64,000 nucleotides of DNA from Streptomyces vinaceus (GTDB lineage: Bacteria; Actinomycetota; Actinomycetes; Streptomycetales; Streptomycetaceae), in assembly GCF_008704935.1 (NCBI RefSeq), contig NZ_CP023692.1, positions 930,001-994,000 of the forward strand, written 5' to 3'. Below the pieces are notes generated by a model, which ran no database searches, was not told where the DNA came from, and saw nothing but the letters and a program-made list of their open reading frames with translations. A program made the translations under genes and the position numbers. This document shows, piece by piece, positions 52,337-61,525 of this stretch (positions are counted from its first letter, which is position 1; each line of letters opens with the position of its first letter).

Positions 52337-53103
52337 CCGCGGCGCTGACGGCGCTCGTCACCGGCTGCGGCAGCGGCGACAGTTCCACCCCGAAGGACGG
52401 CGCCACCGCTCACCGCGGCGGGAAACCGGTCGTCGTCACCACCACCACCTGGGAGGGCGCCTTCGCCAAGGCCGCCGGCGCCGAGGACGTCAAGGTGATC
52501 GTGCCCCAGTCGGTGCACCACGCCCCGGACTACGACCCCAAGCCCTCCGACCTCGCCGCCGTGGGCAAGGCCGACTTCGTCCTCTACGCCCCCTTCGAAC
52601 CGTACGCGGCCAAGATCAAGGAGGCGGCGGGCTCGAAGGCGGAACTGGTCGAGGTGAACCTGGACAACGACGCCGACAAGGTCAAGGCCGAAGTGGCCAA
52701 GCTGGGAGCGCTGTTCGGCACCGAGGAGAGCGCGGCGAAGTGGGCGGCGTCCTTCGACGCCGAGTACGCGAAGCTGTCCAAGGACGTACAGGGGTCCTGG
52801 CCGGGCGGGAAGAGCCCGGCCGTCGTCAGCCAGGTGTTCACCGCGTGGTCCGCCAAGCTGGCCGGTGCCGCGCCGGTCGGCACGTACGGCCCCGAGGCGG
52901 TCACTCCCGCGCAGCTCGCCGAACTGTCCTCCAAGAAGCCGTCCTTGGTCCTGGACAACGCCCACATGTCCACCGGGACCGTACTGCCCGACTCGGGCGC
53001 CCGCCAGATCGAGATCGTCAACTACCCGGGCGCAGACCTGGACTTGCTGCCGGTCTACCGCAATGCCGCGGCCGAGCTGAAGAAGGCCATGGGCGGTTCC
53101 TGA
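52294..53103 (+). CDS. ZnuA-like metal-binding lipoprotein
   Basis: A 269-aa cluster 9 substrate-binding lipoprotein: signal peptide MARTRVRLASLLALTAALTALVTGC (lipobox LVTGC), then VVVTTTTWEGAFAKAAGAED, SVHHAPDYDPKPSDL with metal-ligand His, and LVLDNAHMSTGTVLPDSGARQIEIVNYPG. The His-rich loop of many ZnuA proteins is absent, so zinc is less certain and manganese or another ligand is possible. Start ATG 52294 overlaps the permease end. Last gene of the importer, followed by a strong hairpin. Confidence 0.85.
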   Translation: MARTRVRLASLLALTAALTALVTGCGSGDSSTPKDGATAHRGGKPVVVTTTTWEGAFAKAAGAEDVKVIVPQSVHHAPDYDPKPSDLAAVGKADFVLYAPFEPYAAKIKEAAGSKAELVEVNLDNDADKVKAEVAKLGALFGTEESAAKWAASFDAEYAKLSKDVQGSWPGGKSPAVVSQVFTAWSAKLAGAAPVGTYGPEAVTPAQLAELSSKKPSLVLDNAHMSTGTVLPDSGARQIEIVNYPGADLDLLPVYRNAAAELKKAMGGS

Positions 53104-53112
53104 TCCCCGGAC

Positions 53113-53160
53113 GCCCGAAGGGCGGGAGGGCGACCGCAGTCCCCCTCCCGCCCTTCGGGC
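53113..53160. terminator. 18-bp hairpin terminator
   Basis: GCCCGAAGGGCGGGAGGG (53113-53130) pairs perfectly with CCCTCCCGCCCTTCGGGC (53143-53160) around a 12-nt loop. Between the convergent importer and AMP-ligase operons. Confidence 0.85.
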
Positions 53161-53190
53161 CGTCCGCGACCGCCCTGCCGTGCGGCTTCG

Positions 53191-54915
53191 TCAGCCCGCG
53201 TGGGCGAGCGGCGGGGCGGGGGCCGGCGCGGCGGCGGAGGGCGCGGCGGCGGAGGGCGCGGACTCCGTCAGTCGCGCGCGCAGGGCGGCGCGGTCGGGTT
53301 TGCCGGCCGGCGTGAGCGGGAGCTCCGCGATCACCAGCAGGCGCTCGGGGTGCTTGCGCTGTTCGAGTCCTCGGCGCGTGAGGTGCGCGCCGAGCGAGGC
53401 GAGCGTGGGTGCCTCGGGGCCGCGCGGTACGACGCAGGCCGCGAGGCGCTCGCCCATCAGCCGGTCCGGGATGCCGACGCAGACCACGTCCCGTACCCGC
53501 GGGTGCGAGGCCAGCTCCCGCTCCACCTCGGCGGGGCTGATGTTGGCCCCGCCGCGGATCACGATGTCCTTGAGGCGGCCGACGAGGCGCAGCACCCCGT
53601 CCTCGCCGATCATCCCGAGGTCCCCGGTGCGGACCCAGCCCTCGGGGGTGCGGTAGCGGGCGTCCAGCTCCGGGGCGGCGACGTAGCACATCGGGGTCAT
53701 GGGACCGCGGGCGATGATCTCGCCGGTCTCCCCGTCCGGGAGCTGTTCGTGCGTCTCGGGGTCGGCGATGCGGATGTCCGCGACGCGGGGGTCGGGGCGT
53801 CCGGCCACGATCCCGTCGGAGCCGGCCTCCGGGGCCCCTTTCCCGAGGCCCGTGTGGCAGTTGACCCCGTCGGCCGAGCCGTACAGGTTGACGACCGGGC
53901 AGCCGAAGGCGCGGGCGGCGTCCTCGGCCGTGGTCTCGTCCAGAGCCGCGCCGCCGAGGACCAGGGCGGTGGGCGCGGGGAGTTCGCCCTCGCGTTCGCC
54001 CGCACCGGATGCGGGCCCTGCCAGCCGCTCCAGCATCATGCGGACCATCGTCGGGACACCCAGGACATGGGTCGGCCGGTGCTCGCGTACGGCGGCGAGG
54101 GCGGACTCCGGGGTGAAGTGGTCGAGCAGGACCAGCGTCCCGCCGTGCCGGGCGAGCGTGACGGCGGTGCCGTTGGACCCGAACGCCGATCCCAGCGGTA
54201 CGAGGAACAGGCAGCGCGGCGGGGTCCCGTCGGGCATCAGCGAGGCCAGGAAGTTGCCCCGGCCCCCGGCGAGCGCGTTGTGGGAGTACGCGACCATCTT
54301 CGGCTCCGCCTCCGAGCCGGAGGAGACGAGGATGCGGGCCGCGCTGTCGGGGTCGGGGCGGGCGGGTACGAAGGCGGCCGGGTCGGAGCGCAGCAGCCCG
54401 GTCAGCGCAATCGTTCCTTCAGGGGCGCTGCCGACCGGCCCGGCGGCGATGACGTGGCGCAGCTCCGGCAGGGCCGGGACCAGGGCCCGCAGTTCGGCGG
54501 CAGGGTGGCCGCCCCGGTGTTCGACGGAGGCGATGACGGCGACGGCCTCCGCCTTGCGCAGCAGCACCTCGGCCTCCAGGCTCCCCCGGCCCACCGGGAA
54601 GGGCAGCGCCACCGCGCCCAGGGCGGCCAGGGCCAGCTCGGCGATGACCGCGCCCCGCCCATTGGGGAGCTGGACGCCGACCACCTCCCCGGCCCGTATG
54701 CCGAGGCCGGCGAGGCCGGCGGCCAGACATCGCACCTTGCGGTCCAGCGCGGTGCGGCAGAGCTCGCCCTTGGCGTCGATGACGGCGGTGGCGTGCGGGT
54801 CGGCGATCTGCCGGGCCCGGAAGAGGCTGTAGAGGTCGAGGTCGGGACAGGTCCCTTCGGCCGCCCAGCCGCGGCGCAGGCCCGCGGGCAGCAGATCGTG
54901 CAGGGCGACGGTCAC
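53191..54915 (-). CDS. Acyl-AMP/acyl-CoA ligase (ANL superfamily)
   Basis: A 574-aa adenylate-forming enzyme. Motif A3 is ILVSSGSEAEPKMVAYSHN (SSG-type, less canonical than TSGTTG), A5-like LYGSADGVN, A7 YRTPEGWVRTGDLG, A8 GRLKDIVIRGGANISPAEVE and the C-terminal catalytic Lys in PLTPAGKPDRAAL. It activates a carboxylic acid as AMP ester for CoA or another acceptor. Start GTG 54915 overlaps the CoA-transferase stop as GTGA. Together with the CoA-transferase and the divergent dehydrogenase it suggests acyl-CoA metabolism of an unusual acid; substrate unknown. Confidence 0.9.
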   Translation of the reverse strand: MTVALHDLLPAGLRRGWAAEGTCPDLDLYSLFRARQIADPHATAVIDAKGELCRTALDRKVRCLAAGLAGLGIRAGEVVGVQLPNGRGAVIAELALAALGAVALPFPVGRGSLEAEVLLRKAEAVAVIASVEHRGGHPAAELRALVPALPELRHVIAAGPVGSAPEGTIALTGLLRSDPAAFVPARPDPDSAARILVSSGSEAEPKMVAYSHNALAGGRGNFLASLMPDGTPPRCLFLVPLGSAFGSNGTAVTLARHGGTLVLLDHFTPESALAAVREHRPTHVLGVPTMVRMMLERLAGPASGAGEREGELPAPTALVLGGAALDETTAEDAARAFGCPVVNLYGSADGVNCHTGLGKGAPEAGSDGIVAGRPDPRVADIRIADPETHEQLPDGETGEIIARGPMTPMCYVAAPELDARYRTPEGWVRTGDLGMIGEDGVLRLVGRLKDIVIRGGANISPAEVERELASHPRVRDVVCVGIPDRLMGERLAACVVPRGPEAPTLASLGAHLTRRGLEQRKHPERLLVIAELPLTPAGKPDRAALRARLTESAPSAAAPSAAAPAPAPPLAHAG

Positions 54916-56732
54916 AGGAAGCTCCAGGGGTCGGGAACGGCGGGGGCACCGTGCGCGTCACGGCTGATCGAGCCGGGCAGGCGCGGGTCGTGGTGCAGGT
55001 CGGCCAGGTCGGCGGTGACGGAGGTCGCGGACAGTCCGTGGGCACGCAGCTGCGCCAGGGCCGCGCTGGTGGGCAGTTCACTCAGGTCGTAGGCGGCGGC
55101 CGCGGGGGCGCAGGTGTCGGTGGGGGCGATCCAGCCGTCCGCGGTGCGCAGCGGGCGGCGGAAGCCGGCCGGCCGGCGCGGGTCCTCCCCGCGCAGCGCC
55201 CGGCGCAGCGCGGGGGCGGTGAGCGCGTCGGCAGCTGCCAGCAGTGAGGAGTCGACGCGGACGCCCGCTCCGCCGGTCCGCTCGCGCAGGAGCAGCCCCG
55301 CCAGCACGGCCTCGGCGCCGAGGAGTCCGCCCAGTACGTCGAGCAGGGTCATGAGGGAGGGCGCGGGCGCCTCGTCCCGCGGTCGGGCGGCCGCACCGAC
55401 GCCGGTGCGGGCCTGGACCATGAAGTCCGTACCCATCGGGGCGTCGGGGATCCGGCCGGCCCAGCCTCCCGTGTACGCGTAGACGAGCCCCGGGTTCACG
55501 GCGGCCAGGTGGGCGGAGTCGAGCCCCAGGGCGGCCGCCTTGCCGGGGGCCCAGTTGTGCAGGAAGACGTCCGCCCCGGTGGCCATCTCGCGCAGCCGGC
55601 GCCGGTCGGCGGCCGATTTGATGTCCACCTCCACGGCCCTCTTGCCGCGGTTCAGCGCGAGCCAGCGGGCGGAGGTCCCGGAGCAGGCGGGCGGCATGCC
55701 GCGCAACGGGTCGCCGCCCGGGGGCTCGATCCGCACGACCTCGGCGCCGAGGAGGCCCAGCAGGTGGGCGGCGAGCGGGGCCTGGATCCGGCGGCCGGCT
55801 TCGAGCACGGTCAGCCCGGCCAGCGGCCGCGCGGGCGGCGGCGCCGCGGGGGCGCGGTGCGCGGGCCGGGGCCGGGGTCCGGGGCCGTGCGGGGTCAGGG
55901 ACCAGGGCGCGGCCCCGTCGTGTTCGGCGGCGCGCTCGTCGAGGGTGCGCAGGCGGCAGACCTCGGCGCCCGAGGAGGAGGCGGCCGCCTCGATCCGCCA
56001 CCAGGTGTGCGCACGGGCCGTGGTGTGCAGGGCCGCCGGGAAGGGGGCGCAGGCGGTGGCGTAGCGGAACTGGAAGGGTCGCCAGCCGGCCCGTACGGCC
56101 CCCGAGGGGGCCTCCAGGGCCCGCCAGAACGCGGCCCAGGCACCCGGGTCGAGGGTCTCCAGTTCGAAGAGGACTCCGTCGGCGGAGGTGAACGGAGGTC
56201 CGCCGGGAGCCAGTTCCGCGGCTTCGCCCTCGTCGGCGCCGGCCGCGGCGAGGTACTGGGAGACCGCCAGCAGTCCGGCCCGGTCGGCGCTCGTGGTCAC
56301 TCTGGCCGCGCGACCGCCGCGTGCCTGGGCCAGCAGTCCCGCGAGCAGCCCCTGTGCGGCCAGTACCCCCGTGGCGGTTGCGGCGTAGTCCACGGCCAGT
56401 CCGCGGGGGGCGCCGTCGCGCCGCCCGTGGACGGCCATGACGCCGGTGGCGGCCTGGACGGTCGCCTCGTCGGTCATACCGCTCGACGGGTGCGCCGACC
56501 AGCGGACGAGCGCGTCCTGCCGGTCGAAGTCGGCGCCGGACAGGGCGATGCGCGCGGCGGCGCGGTCGCGGGGTTCGGGCGGTTCGGGTCTCGCTTCCGG
56601 ATCCGCTCCCACCACGGCGCCGAGGAGGCCCAGGTGTTCCAGGGCCGGGCCGGTCAGCTCGGGCGGCCCCGAGGCGGTGAGGTGCAGTCCGTCGAGCGGC
56701 CGGACCGTGCGGGTGACGGCTGGTGAAGCCAT
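54912..56732 (-). CDS. Two-domain CaiB/BaiF (family III) CoA-transferase
   Basis: A 606-aa protein with two family III halves. The N-terminal half (residues ~1-280) is degenerate; the C-terminal half (from ~310) is canonical: LAGLTVLEAGRRIQAPLAAHL, RWLALNRGKRAVEVDIKS, PGLVYAYTGGWAGRIPDAP and the catalytic-Asp segment MGTDFMVQARTG. It moves CoA between carboxylates. Start ATG 56732; a longer frame to 56840 is not needed. Overlaps the ligase start, so translation is coupled. Divergent from the acyl-CoA dehydrogenase. Confidence 0.88.
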   Translation of the reverse strand: MASPAVTRTVRPLDGLHLTASGPPELTGPALEHLGLLGAVVGADPEARPEPPEPRDRAAARIALSGADFDRQDALVRWSAHPSSGMTDEATVQAATGVMAVHGRRDGAPRGLAVDYAATATGVLAAQGLLAGLLAQARGGRAARVTTSADRAGLLAVSQYLAAAGADEGEAAELAPGGPPFTSADGVLFELETLDPGAWAAFWRALEAPSGAVRAGWRPFQFRYATACAPFPAALHTTARAHTWWRIEAAASSSGAEVCRLRTLDERAAEHDGAAPWSLTPHGPGPRPRPAHRAPAAPPPARPLAGLTVLEAGRRIQAPLAAHLLGLLGAEVVRIEPPGGDPLRGMPPACSGTSARWLALNRGKRAVEVDIKSAADRRRLREMATGADVFLHNWAPGKAAALGLDSAHLAAVNPGLVYAYTGGWAGRIPDAPMGTDFMVQARTGVGAAARPRDEAPAPSLMTLLDVLGGLLGAEAVLAGLLLRERTGGAGVRVDSSLLAAADALTAPALRRALRGEDPRRPAGFRRPLRTADGWIAPTDTCAPAAAAYDLSELPTSAALAQLRAHGLSATSVTADLADLHHDPRLPGSISRDAHGAPAVPDPWSFL

Positions 56733-56854
56733 GCCTCTCCTCTTCTCGGATGTGCGCGACGCGCGGAACCAAGTCGGCTGCGCAACCGACCAGTTCCTCG
56801 GGAAGTCAGTCGGACTGGCGTTCCCACGGGTTCCCGGCACATTGGAGGAAAGTG

Positions 56855-58009
56855 GTGCAGAGCCAGGAAGACGCGTTGCGGGACCGGGTCTCGGACTTCG
56901 TCCGGAGCCGGGTCATGCCCTGCGAGCCGGTACTGGACGCGGGGGGCCCGCAAGCAGCCGCTACGCTGCGGGAGTTGCAGGACCAGGCGCGGCAGGAGGG
57001 CCTCTGGGCGCTGCCGCTGCCCGCCGAACTCGGCGGGCAGGGACTTCCCTTCGACCGGTACGCCCGGCTCGCCGAGGCCGAGGGGACCAGCGACCACGGA
57101 CCGGCGGCCCTCGGCTCGGCGGCCCTGCTCGACGCGACGATGCTGTGGAAGCACGGCTCCGACCGGATCCGCGACCGCTACCCCGCGCGGCTGGCCGCCG
57201 GGGAGCTGCGCGCCTGTTACGCCATGACCGAACCCGACACCCCGGGCACCGACCCGGCGGGCACCGCGACCCGCGCCGAGGAGCGGCCCGACGGGAGTTG
57301 GCGCGTGAGCGGCCGCAAATGGTTCGTGTCGGGGGCGGCCGGGGCCGATCTGGTGACCGTCCTCGCCCGGACCGACGGAGAACCGGGAGATCGCGGGGGA
57401 CTGTCCCTGCTGCTCGTCCCCACGGACTCCCCCGGCTTCCGCGTCGTACGCGAACTGCCCGTGTTCGGAGCCTGCGGCCAATGGGAGATCGACTTCGACG
57501 GGGTCGGCGTGGACGCGGACCACCTGGTCGGCGGGCGCGGACAGGCCCTGGCCGTCGCCGCCGAACGGCTCCAGCTGGGCCGGACCCTGCGCTGCCTGCG
57601 CTGGCTCGGCCAGGCGCAGCGCGCCTTCGACCTGATGTGCGTACGCGCCAACTCCCGTACGGGATCGCGCGGTCCACTGGCCGGCCACCAGCTCGTACAG
57701 AGCCATGTCTTCGAGGCACTGCTCGCCCTGCGCACCACCCGCCCGTTGGTCCACGAGGCGGCGGCGAAGATCGCCGCGGGCCTGGACGCGCACGTGGAGG
57801 TAGGGCTGGCCAAGGTGGCGGCGGCCCGCTTGCTCCAGCAGGCCGCGGATGCGGCCGTCCAGGTCCACGGCGCGGCCGGGCTCGGCCCCGACACCCCGCT
57901 CCCGGCGCTGCTGCGGACCGGCCGCGCGGCCCGCATCCTCGACGGCCCCGACGAACTCCACATCACCTCGGTGGCCCGCCGGGTCCTGCGCACGTACGAG
58001 AGGGCCTAG
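56855..58009 (+). CDS. Acyl-CoA dehydrogenase
   Basis: A 384-aa flavoprotein dehydrogenase. The N-terminal helices (LPLPAELGGQGLPFDRYARLAEAEG) precede the FAD-contacting YAMTEPDTPGTDP and WRVSGRKWFVSGAAGADL; the C-terminal bundle has VQVHGAAGLGPDTPLPALLRTGRAARI and ends in DGPDELH with the position typical of ACAD10/11-type enzymes. Start GTG 56855, preceded by GGAGG six bases upstream. It desaturates a CoA thioester, probably the product of the divergent ligase/transferase pair. Confidence 0.92.
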   Translation: MQSQEDALRDRVSDFVRSRVMPCEPVLDAGGPQAAATLRELQDQARQEGLWALPLPAELGGQGLPFDRYARLAEAEGTSDHGPAALGSAALLDATMLWKHGSDRIRDRYPARLAAGELRACYAMTEPDTPGTDPAGTATRAEERPDGSWRVSGRKWFVSGAAGADLVTVLARTDGEPGDRGGLSLLLVPTDSPGFRVVRELPVFGACGQWEIDFDGVGVDADHLVGGRGQALAVAAERLQLGRTLRCLRWLGQAQRAFDLMCVRANSRTGSRGPLAGHQLVQSHVFEALLALRTTRPLVHEAAAKIAAGLDAHVEVGLAKVAAARLLQQAADAAVQVHGAAGLGPDTPLPALLRTGRAARILDGPDELHITSVARRVLRTYERA

Positions 58010-58068
58010 ATGTATTGACCCGCGGGGTCGGTCCGCCCCGGGCCCGGCCGTGATCCGCCGGACACCCC

Positions 58069-58234
58069 CTAGGCCGTGTCTTTCGGATCATGGCGGGCCC
58101 GGGGCGCCTGGCACCGCGCCTCGCGGCGTTCTCGTCGGTCGCCGACACACCACGTCGACTCCCTCCTCGGCCTTGCGATGCACGGCACCAGACGCCCCGG
58201 GCCGATCCGCCCTGATCCGAAAGACACGGCCTAG
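58069..58234. mobile_element. MITE-like element with CTAG flanks
   Basis: 166 bp bounded by CTAG, with perfect 22-nt terminal inverted repeats (CTAG plus GCCGTGTCTTTCGGATCA at 58069-58090 and its complement at 58213-58234). Imperfect inverted similarity continues inward (GGCCCGGGGCGCCTGGCACC against its partner near 58184-58208), so the whole unit can fold. No transposase frame fits. CTAG is a target typical of IS5-group elements; a non-autonomous derivative is likely. The right CTAG supplies the stop codon of the GH88-like gene. Confidence 0.7.
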
Positions 58235-59292
58235 ACGTCCTCGATGCCGACCAGTCCGGTCAGCGCGGCCAGGCCCAGGGCGAGGAAGAAGTCGCCCCAC
58301 ACCAGCTCGTGCCGTACCGCGAGGCCCTTCCCTGCGTCGTAGCAGCCGTCCAGCAGCATGCCCCGGGTCAGGTGCTCGCCCACCAGGCGCTCCAGGATCG
58401 CGGCCGCCCGGTACGCGTACTGCGACGCGGCCCGGCAGCCCGGAACGCGGGCGAGCTTCAGCAGGGCCACGGCCGCGATGGCGGCGGCCGAGGTGTCCAG
58501 CGGCCCGGCCGGCCGGCCCTCGTCCGCCAGCGGGACGAGCGGGGCGCACGGGCGCGTCCACGCGTCGGCCAGCCGCTGGGCCACGGCCTCCAGCCGGTCG
58601 GGGGCGATCCGGGCGACCTCGGGGCGGTGCAGGGCGTCGGCCACCGCCAGCAGCAGCCAGGCGTCGCCCCGGCTCCAGCCGGCCGGCGGTTCCGCGTACG
58701 CCCGCCAGCCCGCCCCGGCGTCGAACTCCCAGGCCGGTACGGTCCGTGCGCCGGCGCCGAGGCACAGGTCGAGATGCCGGTGCAGGTGGGAGGCGGCGGC
58801 CCTCGCGCCGTCCGGGCCCGCGGCGGCGAGCAGCGCCACCATGCCGGGTACGCCGTCGACCCGGGCCAGCAGCCGGGGACCGCCGAAGGCGGACCCCCAG
58901 GGCACCAGGCCGAGCCCGGGATCCACTGCGGCCAGCGCGGCCTTCGCCGCCCGGTCCCGCAACTCCCGCGCCCCGGGGTCCCGGTCGGCGAGCGCCGTGC
59001 CGTACCAGAGGATGAGCCCGCGCGTCGCGGTGTCGGCCTCCACCCAGGTGGCCAGCCGCGCCGTACACGCGGCGGCGGCCGCCCGGTCGGCCGCCTCCCC
59101 GGTGTGCCGGGCCCGCAGCCACAGCAGCCCGGCCCAGAACCCGCCGGTCCAGGCACCGCGGCCGGTGGTGGTCCAGTTCCCGGTCTCCGGGTCGGCGTAC
59201 AGCGGGAACCTCCCGCCGGTCCCGGCACGGGTGACGGCGGCCCGGTCGAGTACGTCGGCCAGCGCCCGCCCGGCCCAGTCCGCGGAGGTCAT
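58231..59292 (-). CDS. GH88/GH105-type glycoside hydrolase
   Basis: A 353-aa (alpha/alpha)6-barrel hydrolase of the unsaturated glucuronyl type: GNWTTTGRGAWTGGFWAGLLWL at the start, PPAGWSRGDAWLLLAVADAL and the catalytic-Asp region DTSAAAIAAVALL, then LLDGCYDAGKG and ELVWGDFFLALGLAAL at the end. No signal peptide, so it works inside on imported oligosaccharides. Start ATG 59292 overlaps the MFS stop as ATGA, so the MFS protein may import the substrate. Its stop TAG lies in the CTAG of the adjacent MITE end. Confidence 0.88.
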   Translation of the reverse strand: MTSADWAGRALADVLDRAAVTRAGTGGRFPLYADPETGNWTTTGRGAWTGGFWAGLLWLRARHTGEAADRAAAAACTARLATWVEADTATRGLILWYGTALADRDPGARELRDRAAKAALAAVDPGLGLVPWGSAFGGPRLLARVDGVPGMVALLAAAGPDGARAAASHLHRHLDLCLGAGARTVPAWEFDAGAGWRAYAEPPAGWSRGDAWLLLAVADALHRPEVARIAPDRLEAVAQRLADAWTRPCAPLVPLADEGRPAGPLDTSAAAIAAVALLKLARVPGCRAASQYAYRAAAILERLVGEHLTRGMLLDGCYDAGKGLAVRHELVWGDFFLALGLAALTGLVGIEDV

Positions 59293-60500
59293 GCGGCTGC
59301 CTCCGTACGCGGGCCGCGCCGGCGTTCCCGTACGGCCCAGGCCGTCGCGACGGCTGCGGCCGCGGCGAACTCGGCGGCCACCAGCAGCCAGCCCGGCCCG
59401 TACCGGCCCGCCTCCGCCAGCCGTCCGAACAGCGGCGGACCGACCGCGAAACCGGCGAAGAACCCGGCCGCGACGAGGGCGGAGTCCTGGCCGGCCCGGC
59501 CGGGGGCGGCCCGCTGCATCACCAGCACCATCGAGACGGCATTGCCGGAGACGGCGAAGACCCCGACTGCCACGGCCGCGACCCAGACCAGCGGCCGCAC
59601 GTACAGCGCGGCGGCCAGCAGGCAGGCGGCCGCTACGGCGCCCGCGGCCAGAGCGCCCGGCAGCCACTCGGCCCGCCCCGGGGTGGCCGCCTTCGACCAG
59701 CCCACCCGGCCGGCGATGCCCGCCACGCCGAGGACCGCCACCAGGGCCGCGGCGGCCGTCGGCCCCATGCCCAGCTCCTGGGACCCGAAGAGGGCCACGT
59801 ACGTGTTGACCGAGGCGATCCCGCAGCCCAGGAAGAGGGAGAAGACCGCCAGCCAGGCGATGGCGCCGCGCGGGACGAGCGGGGCGCGCGGCGGCGCGGA
59901 CTCGGCCCGCGGATCGGCGGGCAGGGAGCGGTACGCCCAGAGAGCGGTCAGCGCGGCCGCGGCGGCGGCCGTCCACACGGCCCCGCGCCAGCCGATCCCG
60001 CCGGCGAGTGCCGCCAGCGGCAACCCGGCCGCGAACGCGCCGAGTTGGACCCCGGACTGCTTCAGGCCCGTCACCGGGCCGCGCCGGGCGGGCGGGACGG
60101 CGGCGAGGATCGCCTTGTTGGTCGCGGGGTTGGCGAGCGCCTGCGGCAGTCCGCCCAGCGCCACGGCGGCAAGGAGGAAACCCGGGCCGGGCGCCGCGCC
60201 GATGAGTGCGAGCGCGGCCGCGGACACCAGCAGCAGGAGGACGAGGGAGCGGCGCGGGCCCGTCCGGTCCACCAGGCGCCCGCCCACGGGCGAGAGGAGG
60301 GCGGCCGTTCCGAAGCCGATCGTGGTCGTCAGGCCGAGGACGGTCGGCGAGACGCCCAGCGCGTCCACCAGGCGCGGGCCGAAGGCGCCGAGCAGGAACA
60401 GCTGGAGCATCGAGAAGGCCATGGCGCTGGTGAGCAGCGCCGTCAGCCGGCCGCCCACCGCCTCGTCGGCGGTCTTCGCCGATCCCGTCCGCTCCGCCAC
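59289..60500 (-). CDS. MFS transporter coupled to GH88-like hydrolase
   Basis: A 403-aa major facilitator with about 12 hydrophobic segments. The motif-A-like loop GGRLVDRTGPRRSL lies between helices 2 and 3. The start GTG 60500 is preceded by GGGGAGAGGAG; the ATG at 60527 lacks one. Coupled (ATGA) to the downstream GH88-like gene, pointing to uptake of an uronic-acid-containing oligosaccharide or a related compound, but efflux cannot be excluded. Confidence 0.85.
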   Translation of the reverse strand: MAERTGSAKTADEAVGGRLTALLTSAMAFSMLQLFLLGAFGPRLVDALGVSPTVLGLTTTIGFGTAALLSPVGGRLVDRTGPRRSLVLLLLVSAAALALIGAAPGPGFLLAAVALGGLPQALANPATNKAILAAVPPARRGPVTGLKQSGVQLGAFAAGLPLAALAGGIGWRGAVWTAAAAAALTALWAYRSLPADPRAESAPPRAPLVPRGAIAWLAVFSLFLGCGIASVNTYVALFGSQELGMGPTAAAALVAVLGVAGIAGRVGWSKAATPGRAEWLPGALAAGAVAAACLLAAALYVRPLVWVAAVAVGVFAVSGNAVSMVLVMQRAAPGRAGQDSALVAAGFFAGFAVGPPLFGRLAEAGRYGPGWLLVAAEFAAAAAVATAWAVRERRRGPRTEAAA

Positions 60501-60673
60501 CACCGACTCCTCTCCCCTGGCCGCCATTTCGGTCCACGGCAGGAGTCGGAGCGGCGAACTAACCGGTTCCCAGACCCTGTTGTGGCGTAGGACACATATG
60601 GTTTTGTCCGGTCGTGCCAATTCCCGGCGCCCCTCTGTGGCCGTCCGGAGAGGGGTGCGACGATGAGCCCGCC

Positions 60674-61372
60674 ATGACTCCCGGTCGATGTTGCCGCGCG
60701 TTCAGGGCCGCGTTGTTCGCGGCCGTCTGCGTGCTGCTCGCGTCCCTCGGCCACCTCCTGATGTCGGGGACGGCCGTCCCCTGGTGGGCGATGGGGGTGG
60801 CGGGGGTGGCCACCGGAGGGGTCGCCTGGATCCTCGCCGGCCGCGAACGCGGTCTCCTGGCCGTCACCTGCGCCACCGTCGCCGTCCAGGCCGCCCTGCA
60901 CACGGGGTTCGCCCTGGCCCAGGCGTCGGCCCGCCCGTCGACGGGCGCGGCTACGCCGGCCGGCGCGGGCGGCCACGCCCACCACGCGGCGCACGCGATG
61001 GCCGACGGCGGCATGGCCGTGCCCCCGCAGACCCCGATGCCGGTGCCCTTGCAGACGCTGATGCCGATGCCGATGCCCGCCGGGCACGACTTCGGCTCCG
61101 CCTCACCGACCGGCATGCTCGCCGCGCACCTGCTCGCCGCCCTCCTCTGCGGGCTCTGGCTCGCGTACGGGGAGCGGGGCGCGTTCCGCGCGCTGCGGGC
61201 CCTGGCCGGTCTGCTGCTCGTACCGCTGCGGTGGGTCTTCCGGCTCCCCGCCCCCGCCGACCGGCCGCGCCGCCGCGTCCGCCCCGATCTGCGCGCACGC
61301 CCGCTGCGCGCACTGCTGCTCGTCCACGCGATCACCTCGCGGGGTCCGCCTCCCGGGACCGCTGTCAGCTGA
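60674..61372 (+). CDS. His/Met-rich integral membrane protein
   Basis: A 232-aa membrane protein with about four hydrophobic segments: AALFAAVCVLLASLGHLLM, WWAMGVAGVATGGVAWILA, LAVTCATVAVQAALHTGFAL and, after the loop, LAAHLLAALLCGLWLAYG. The loop between the third and fourth is rich in His and Met (GGHAHHAAHAMADGGM, then LMPMPMPAGHD), the kind of ligand set that binds copper. C-terminal tail basic. Start ATG 60674. Followed on the same strand by an ECF sigma factor, an arrangement seen near copper-handling genes in streptomycetes. Confidence 0.75.
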   Translation: MTPGRCCRAFRAALFAAVCVLLASLGHLLMSGTAVPWWAMGVAGVATGGVAWILAGRERGLLAVTCATVAVQAALHTGFALAQASARPSTGAATPAGAGGHAHHAAHAMADGGMAVPPQTPMPVPLQTLMPMPMPAGHDFGSASPTGMLAAHLLAALLCGLWLAYGERGAFRALRALAGLLLVPLRWVFRLPAPADRPRRRVRPDLRARPLRALLLVHAITSRGPPPGTAVS

Positions 61373-61525
61373 CAGCCGGCTCACCGACGCGCGACGCCGC
61401 TCCGCTGCGCGCCTCGGTCATCGGCCCCGCCGTCCGGCGGGCCGTACCGCTCACCGGCCCGCCCCGCCCTCGGCGCGCGGGCGGCGCCGGACCCGGATCC
61501 GGGATTTCCAGAAGGACCTCAGGCG

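Noticed and set aside
53221..53260. GGCGGCGGAGGGC short repeat at the end of the AMP ligase
   Set aside because: Encodes an Ala/Pro/Ser tail of the protein; low-complexity coding sequence rather than a regulatory repeat.
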